Origin: Aquila chrysaetos chrysaetos
Lineage: Eukaryota; Chordata; Aves; Accipitriformes; Accipitridae
Length of the DNA: 64,000 nt
Assembly: GCF_900496995.4 (NCBI RefSeq)
Contig: NC_044023.1
Location: forward strand, 20,034,453-20,098,452
Direction of reading: 5' to 3'
A model generated the notes under the pieces. The model worked only from the letters and a program-made list of their open reading frames with translations. It was not told the origin of the DNA and did not search any database. The number at the start of each line of letters is the position of its first letter. Within the stretch, counting starts at the first letter, position 1. The translations under genes and the position numbers were made by a program. This document shows positions 57,301 through 64,000 of the stretch, piece after piece.

Positions 57301-60300
57301 ATAAGCTCAACTTTACAAACTTTGCTTGCAAATCAACAGAGCATTTAAGAACATATCTGAACCTATCTCTAGTCAGCAAAGCACTTACGCATATAGATCT
57401 GAGAAACTGTCCTTCTCAAGGATGAATTTTAATGTAGTTAAAGAGCTTTCAGCTTCAACTGTAACTTAATTTTTTTCAAAACATGCATTAACCCCAAAGT
57501 TCTGTAACCTCTACTTGGCTCTGGCTAAAAGCGGATATGGAGCAGGAAGGTGGTGGAAGCAGTCCTGGGAACATGAACAGGCTCAAAAAGACAAACTTTG
57601 ACCTGATAGAATAATGCAGGTGTTTTCCTTAGATGCGGCGTGAGCTTGCGTTTTACCTCCACAACCAGAATATACGTAGTTATCCACGGGAGAGACTCTC
57701 CTGGTAATCTGAACAACAGCAGAAGGAAATGATTGAGGCATTTAGGGTTCTATTCTGCCTTCCTATATCTACACCTACAGCACAGTCAAGATTACCGCTT
57801 ACGTAGCATGGGGCTGCCAAAACAGGTCTGCAAAATCCTACTTGCATTCCAGCCACTGAGCAGCCTCCTCCCTGGATTTCATCCTTCTCTCATTGCCCTT
57901 CTCAGTGCGAGATGCCTACGGCTGGAAGGGAGACAGCAGGTTTTGTACCCAGGGTTGACAAGTTTTCCTAATAGTTCAACAAATTTATTTTAAAGGACAG
58001 CCAGGCAGTCATTATTTTATACTAGTTTTTTAAAACGGTAATTTCTGTGCAAATTATTTTAATGGTAGATCAGTATCACTAGTAAGAGAACAGGGTAGCT
58101 ATGCGAGGAATTTATGGAGAGTCTTCAACACACACTCCTTAGGATACCAAGTCCAATTGAAATGCAAAGCACAGTAGACTTTCTCTTTTAATGACACTTA
58201 GTGAAAATCTTCCAAATGTCTGAAAGCCTCATCCGGGAAAATAAAGTAGGAGTTTAAAAGAGATGTGCAAATTTATTGGCATGAAGATGACAGAGCAAAT
58301 TGGCGGGACATAACCAAACCCAGCCCTGCCCCGCTGAAGGTACATGCGCTAAAATTTAAAGCAAATGGGCACCGTGATCTCCCACTATAGCTTTTGCTTC
58401 GCCGACACGTAGGCATCCTGCTGACAGAGGACCGTCACCTCCGCACACGTGCCCACGCATGGGTCGGTTGAGGTGCAGCACACGCACAAAAGTCCAGGGA
58501 GCGTGTGTTGAAGGCCATGAGAGGCTCCCATGCAGATTACTAAGGACACTTGCTGCCCTGGCTCACCTTTCATTTTGGAGGCGAATGACACAGATCAGCG
58601 GCGAGGTTTGTGGTGCAAAGAGAGATCCAGGCTTGCAAATCTATGAATAATAACTGTGGTCATCTTCTCATGAGGAACAGAGTCTTCAGCCGCTTGCAGG
58701 ATCCAATTTGCTGTGCCAGCATAAAGGAGAGCAAGAGCTGTAATACATTTTATAACTACAGGGTGCAAAAAGGAAAGAAAGAAACTACCCAGAATATTGG
58801 ACTTGAGAATTTAAACTCACAAGTCAGGACATTCAAAATCATGGTTCCCGTAGCACCCATAACTTACCTCCTTGCACATATGTCGCATGTACTGCTGGGT
58901 ATGAGGTTATATTTATGTCTTGCTCTTTCTCTGCCAGGAGCAGACTTATGGCTGTTGGGGGAACCATCACTTTGATTTTCCTGACTCTTGTGCATTGAAT
59001 CTTTAAGAAAGGAAAAAAAAGCCACTCATTTGGATGGTAGCAAACATGTCTTTCCCTGTTTGCCTTTATTTCCACTTTCTTTTCTGGTCCTCTGCCTCTT
59101 CACAGCCAGTTAGAAGTGTGGACTTTACACACACAAAGAGGAATAGTTGTTAAAAAGAAGCAACCTGTGCCTTCTTTGGAAGAGGCAACATCTTCCCACA
59201 CAGTCCCAGGCCATACGGACCTTGTCGGGGAGGCTGCATTAAAACCACTAAAGCCTTTTAAATAAGTTTTCATCACTAAAATATTGCTTGCAGCCACCTT
59301 TTAAAATAAACTCTACCACTTTCTTGTGGGTGACTTGCAACAAACTGTAAGACGCAGCTATCCCTGCCTGCAACGTGCTTACAACATGGGCTCAAAGTTT
59401 ATCAAAATGTAACCGTTATTTATAAAAGGAGCAAGCCATGGAGCAAGCCGGAGGCCTGTATTTCAGAGCCATTTACCAGCAGCCGTTGCGCTGTGACACT
59501 GAGAGGTGTGGAAGACTTCCTTTTCCTCTTCTGTCTGCAGTGGTAGTTGCTGTTAAGCTGCCTTTTTGCTGGAAATAGTATTTGGGAGATTGGCACGTAC
59601 TTTCAAAGACAATTTCTTCTTCTGTTTCTCTGCTCCAGCTTATTAAGTAACGCCTGTTGCACTTGCTCAGATGTGGTTACAGTGCAAGGGCTGTGCCTTT
59701 GCGAAGGCAGTGGGAGCCCACGTGATGGTTCCCAATGACTTTGATAACCCTTGGACTGAGTCCTAAATCGCTTTGCCTCTTTGGCTTCCCCACTGCCTCC
59801 CCAGCATTCCCAATTATCATGGGCAATGGCAGCAGATAGAGCAATATGCGTGTCCAGGCATTTGGTCACATCTAACTGCGATAAAGAAAGAGATGAGTAG
59901 CACTAACAAAGTTAATACTCTGCGTTTTGATGTTCAGTAGAGCACTGCTGCGCTGGTTCGCTTTGTAAAGCTACTGATGCTTTTCATTCCCTTTGGTCAT
60001 TTATTTATAGGAGGAAGAAAAGAAAAGAAAATTAACCTGGATGCTGCTACTGTGTCTCTACACTGTGATACTTTCCTGTGGAAGCCCTACCGATTAAAAA
60101 ATGCTTTTGATTTGATTTCCTGGAACTTTATGTTATTTTCAACTCCAATATGGGTTTATTTCAGACATATTTCAGATGCTTTGAATGAACAAAGATGCAA
60201 GGAAATGTATTACATTTGGGAAAATCATACAAATAGTAAATGTCTTTTCAAATAAGTTATAATGATATTTCAAGGGCAGTTTAGACCTATTCAAATTGCA

Positions 60301-61490
60301 TATTCTCATTACCATTCTTAGGAACAGGCATAAGTCCTTCAATCTCCGCGTAGTTTTGTTACTCTCTCTTCACAATTTTCAATTTCCTTACAACTATTCA
60401 GCTGATTTATTATTTCCCTCCTGTATTTTAAATGCATTGTAACCCCATACATTTGTTTCACTCTCTCAGCTTCAATACTCAAGGTCGTTAATACCCCCAA
60501 AACATCCTTTGCTTATACCACAACTTTAAATGTGCTCTTTCTTGCCCAGTGGCTTGTTACGTAATTACCAGTGGCGATATCATCTTGTTTTTATAGTTTT
60601 ATGATTAAAGAGATAAAAATGAGCTCAATTGAATAAAATGTAAGAAGATACTTGCAGTATCTGTGCCAATGCTGCTGCTGCTGCTGCTCCTGTTGCACAG
60701 GCGATAGAGAGATGCAAAATTAATCTTTCTCAATGTGTTGCTTGAAAGTTAACTAAGATGAAATAAATTATATAGTATTAACATTTAGCCCTTCTGATTA
60801 AGCGCCGCTTAAACATGCATCAAATTTTAAATCGATCGCGTTGTACGGAGAGGCAAAGTACATGCCAGTCGAGATGGTTCAAATTTGTCTTAAAAATGCA
60901 AGCATCCTTGCCAGCCACGTCCCCTGCTCCCACCTCAACGTCTCTGTGGGTCACACTTGGTCGGACACCATCCCCCTGGTCCTGTGCCCATCCGGGAGCT
61001 GGCTCGACCTCCACACGCCGAGGCAGCCCCCGGGGAGCCCCACCGGTCCCCGCCATGTGAGGGCACAACCCTGGGGAGTTTTGCTGTAAAATGCAAATTT
61101 GTGGTTCACCCAAGCTTCCAAACCTGCCAGTGGAAGCGAGAGGCTCGTCTGAGGCCACTTGGCCCTGGCTACGCTGCAAATGTGGGGGCCGAAAGCCCCC
61201 CGTGCAGGCAGCATCCCCCCCAAAACACCGTGCTCATCCTCCGAGCACATCGTAGATCCCTGGGAATATATGATTTCTGGGAATTTACAGTTTCCTAACT
61301 CTGCTGATGGAGACAGCCTGTCCGAGCGAAGCTGGTTGCATGGGGAGAGCGGGTCGTTGCTGGGGGGAGCCGCTTTCTGGGGCCGGACAAGTGCCGCTGC
61401 CGGGGAGCGCCGGCTGGCCAAAGGGCTGCGCTGATTTAGCGCAGGGTAACGGCTGCTGCCCGCTGCCATATGGGAGTGTCAACAGTGTTT
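48302..61490. other. Region upstream of PROK2, middle part: no gene recognised
   Basis: Mostly AT-moderate unique DNA with GC-richer islands around 52.9-53.1 kb and 53.6-54.2 kb. It holds a GGT/T-rich stretch at about 49063-49105 and a (GCT)6 repeat at 60671-60688. The open frames are short or GC-driven and none resembles a known family. Distal enhancers of PROK2 are plausible but not shown. Confidence 0.55.
60671..60688. repeat. (GCT)6 trinucleotide microsatellite
   Basis: Six perfect GCT units in AT-rich non-coding DNA. Confidence 0.85.
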
Positions 61491-61499
61491 ACAGTGCAG

Positions 61500-61780
61500 A
61501 AACGCGGAGCTGCAGGGCTGGAAGGGACCTGGGGAGACGAGGCAGCCGGTGCCGTGCCCTGAGGCAGGATCAGGCCCTGGCAGACCTTCCCTGACAGCTC
61601 ATTTTCTAACTTGCTCCTACCCAGACAGCGCTCCTGCTGCTTCCCGAGGTCGCCTGTTCCACACTCCCCGGCTCCACCAGCCAAAGGACTTTCCGACACC
61701 CCATCCGCATCCTCCCCTCCACCCGTTCCTGCCAGCCCTTCGTCAGCTCCCCAGCCAAGCCTGAGGAGCACCAGCTCCTC
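61500..61780 (-). mobile_element. CR1-like LINE remnant (antisense), diverged
   Basis: The plus strand reads GGGCTGGAAGGGACCTGGGG from about 61517, then follows the order of blocks in the reverse complement of a CR1 3' end: a CTGACAGCTCATTTTCTAAC block (61590), a block like CGCCTGTTCCACACTCC (61651) and CCAGCCAAAGGACTTTCC (61677), ending near CCCGTTCCTGCCAGCCC. It is old and GC-shifted, with no coding frame left. Confidence 0.65.
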
Positions 61781-64000
61781 CGCAGCAACAATTTTGATAT
61801 AGGCACACAGGGAAACAGTGATGCAGAACACTTCAGTTGTGATTTTTTTTCTCTGCGTTCCTTAGTAACCCATTTTATGTGCTGGAAACAGCAACATAAC
61901 TAATATCTGAGCCCCCTAAATCGTTGAAGAGAGCAGTGCAAAGACTACGACCAAGAGACATTAGGTGGAGCCACCCAGGTTCATGGCCAGAGAGCCCCAA
62001 GGGCTCCCAGAACTCCTCACTTCGTGCACATCCTTCCTGCTCCCAGCCCCTTCACACCGGGTGTAAATCCAATGAGGGAAAAAGAGGGGACAGTGACCTT
62101 CCAGAGCCATCCCTGACGGGGATGAGATCACACTACTACTACTCATTCCACTGCAGGCTGCAAGAGGTGTGAGCGTGGGACGTGCCAACCTCCCGTGGCG
62201 TGTTTACCGGACGGATGAACCCAGGAGCTCAGACGAGTCGGGAAAGTATCTGCTTTCACTCCCGCTAACCCAGACCCTCCCCTTGAATCACAGGCTTGGC
62301 TTAAAAATAAGAGGTTTATGTAAACATATAGCTTGCTTTCAATTTGAAGCTACAATTTCTTCTTCTCTGCTAAAAGTTTGTGGGTTTTTTATCGGGCGAC
62401 TCCCAGACCTGCCTGGCTCAGGGACAGCCAGTTCTTGGAGCTGGTCTTGGGGAGAACCAAGTAAAAACCATCGCTGGGAGACTGGTGCCGAAATCCCCCA
62501 TCCTGTCAGTGCCTGTGCTCGTGTGGGTCTCGGATCCCGTGGCTTTGGTGTTTCTCTGGGCAAGCACGGTCCTGCATGCCTGATGCTGCCCACCGGGAGC
62601 CGTGGCCGGCGGGGAGCCCAGGGATGCGGTGCAGCCTCTCCAAAACAAAGTTCAGTCTCATGTTCGACTTATGAAAACAAACAAATGGAAGGGAAAAGCT
62701 ATCCTATTACTCACTCCCACGGCGGTGGGGCCGTGCCGCCGCGGGTGTGTTGGTTCGCACGACCGCAGGCAGCGTAGCCGAAGCATCCCGAGACAGGCAC
62801 AGCCGGGGGCCGCGGGCTCTGACTCAGACCCGCAGGTGGGAGCTGCTGTGTCACCGGGCTCCCCGCCACCCACAGCCACCGTCCCGCGGCCGGCCGGGCC
62901 GTCTGCGTCACCGGCAGGTACCGTAACCACATCAGGTCCCAGCCCTGCACATTTTGTCCAAGTAAAATAGCCTTTGCTTCGCTTCTGCCGGGAGTTGCAA
63001 TAAAACACCCAGATGGACTTCATGTGTTCATTCAGCTCAGGCTGGTGTAAAAAGGAGGTCCCCGCAGCTGCCTCTGGACCAAGTACCTCAAATATTTCAA
63101 TCTTCCATGGCTGGTTTTCCTGGAAGAGGCTGCAGCGACCTCTTAGCTAGCCTTATTGCTGAGAGAGAGATCATTGCAGCAGAGCCTCTGCTGCCCTGCC
63201 TTGCCCTCCCCACGTGAGGTGGTTTTAAAAGGGGAATTTTAGTGAAATAGATCTTAAGAAAACAACAGAAAACAACCCCAAACCCCGTACACATACGCAC
63301 AACCTCCCTCACATTGTTCCCCTACAAAAGCAAGCAACTTTTGCACAAAGTTACTCGTTCCCATCAGAGAAAAAGAAGCCACTAGTGCATCTGCTCTCCA
63401 GGCACGACCCCTTTGAGCTGGAGCTGCCGTCCTCAGAGACCTGCTAATTTAGCATTCCCTAATGAGGGCTACAGACCCACGCTGCTGACTTGCTCTATGT
63501 CATAAGGACCATTAAAACACTCATTAGAGAAGGGCTCCGTTTGCTCTTTGGCCTGTGGAGCTCGGTTGAGTTGCTGAGTAGCTGGTCAGGCTCCTGGAGG
63601 AGCATTCTTAAGAAAATAGCGTCTGATGATAAATTTACAGCTACAGCAACTGCATATTAAATGCATTTTACTCCAGCTAGTTTTGTGTCACAAGTTGTCA
63701 GTACAGATTGGTGGGAAAAGAGTATGAAATATTCATGAAGTTATCAATGGCACCAAGATATCTAGTTAATTATGTTGCTTAGCACTTCCTCGCAGGCTCT
63801 GAATACCCAGCGCCGACTGGCTCGTTAGCGTAACTGCAATTTGATTGTGCCTTTGTGGCAGTGTTTTCTCCATACCACTGACACACCACTGCGCTCTTGG
63901 ACCAACTCCATCTTAATTAGCTTTGCTGCCACTGGAATTAGGCGACATGTTGTAGAAGTCACTTAAATTAACTTCTGACTCTTCCTCAGACAGATGGGTC
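61781..64000. other. Right end of the window: no gene recognised
   Basis: A CpG-richer patch at about 62.6-62.9 kb is followed by AT-rich DNA. The last few hundred bases (63.6-64.0 kb) contain many homeodomain-like TAATTA/TTAATT words, for example at 63764-63770 and 63913-63918. These could be enhancer sequence but are common by chance in AT-rich DNA. Confidence 0.5.

Noticed and set aside
59977..60255. 92-codon frame starting MLFIPFGHLF
   Set aside because: It looks superficially protein-like because of AT-derived hydrophobic residues, but has no recognisable motif and no surrounding gene structure.
1..64000. CRISPR arrays, bacterial operons, phage or plasmid features, tRNA or rRNA genes, intact endogenous retroviruses
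   Set aside because: No regularly spaced repeats, no tRNA-like cloverleaf or rRNA sequence recognised by eye, and no long terminal repeats or gag/pol-like frames. The window is vertebrate nuclear DNA.

Overview
The window is nuclear DNA from an amniote, most likely a bird. It holds spliced genes with GT/AG introns, large CpG islands, few and degraded interspersed repeats, two antisense remnants that look like CR1 LINEs (the typical avian/reptilian retroelement), and unusually long G/C homopolymers. The gene set is EIF4E3 - GPR27 - PROK2. It matches the conserved vertebrate block found at human 3p13, so this is the orthologous locus and not a new operon-like system. Species cannot be fixed from the sequence alone.

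Layout. (1) 1-5110: the first coding exon of EIF4E3 on the minus strand (4690..4554), inside a CpG island. The 4.5 kb to its left is the start of intron 1, and the remaining exons lie outside the window. (2) 5.1-18.8 kb: about 14 kb of intergenic DNA with no gene I can support. (3) 18.8-21.9 kb: the intronless SREB-family orphan receptor GPR27 on the plus strand, with a CpG-island promoter, a possible short uORF, the 380-residue coding region and a roughly 0.9-1.1 kb 3' UTR ending at AATAAA signals. (4) 21.9-33.7 kb: intergenic, with an orphan CpG-rich patch at 26.8-27.7 kb and a run of 24 G. (5) 33.7-41.3 kb: PROK2 on the minus strand, in three coding exons (41223..41128, 37463..37337, 33859..33734) with clean splice sites, a TATA-like box and an AP-1 consensus upstream. 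(6) 41.4-64 kb: upstream of PROK2, with degenerate minisatellites, a pyrimidine-rich tract and a CR1-like remnant, but no gene recognised.

EIF4E3 and GPR27 are transcribed away from each other, about 15 kb apart. GPR27 and PROK2 converge. The products do not form one pathway: EIF4E3 is an mRNA-cap-binding protein, GPR27 an orphan class A GPCR and PROK2 a secreted ligand of PROKR1/PROKR2. The linkage is positional.

The main anomalies are a one-base surplus G in a GGGG run of PROK2 exon 2 that shifts the frame inside the cysteine-rich domain (possibly an assembly error), an unusual extended PROK2 C-terminus, two back-to-back perfect hairpins in PROK2 intron 1, minisatellites on both sides of PROK2 exon 1, a diverged tandem duplication in the GPR27 3' UTR, and one long unexplained ORF at 47.4-48.3 kb. 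I found no convincing previously undescribed biological system.
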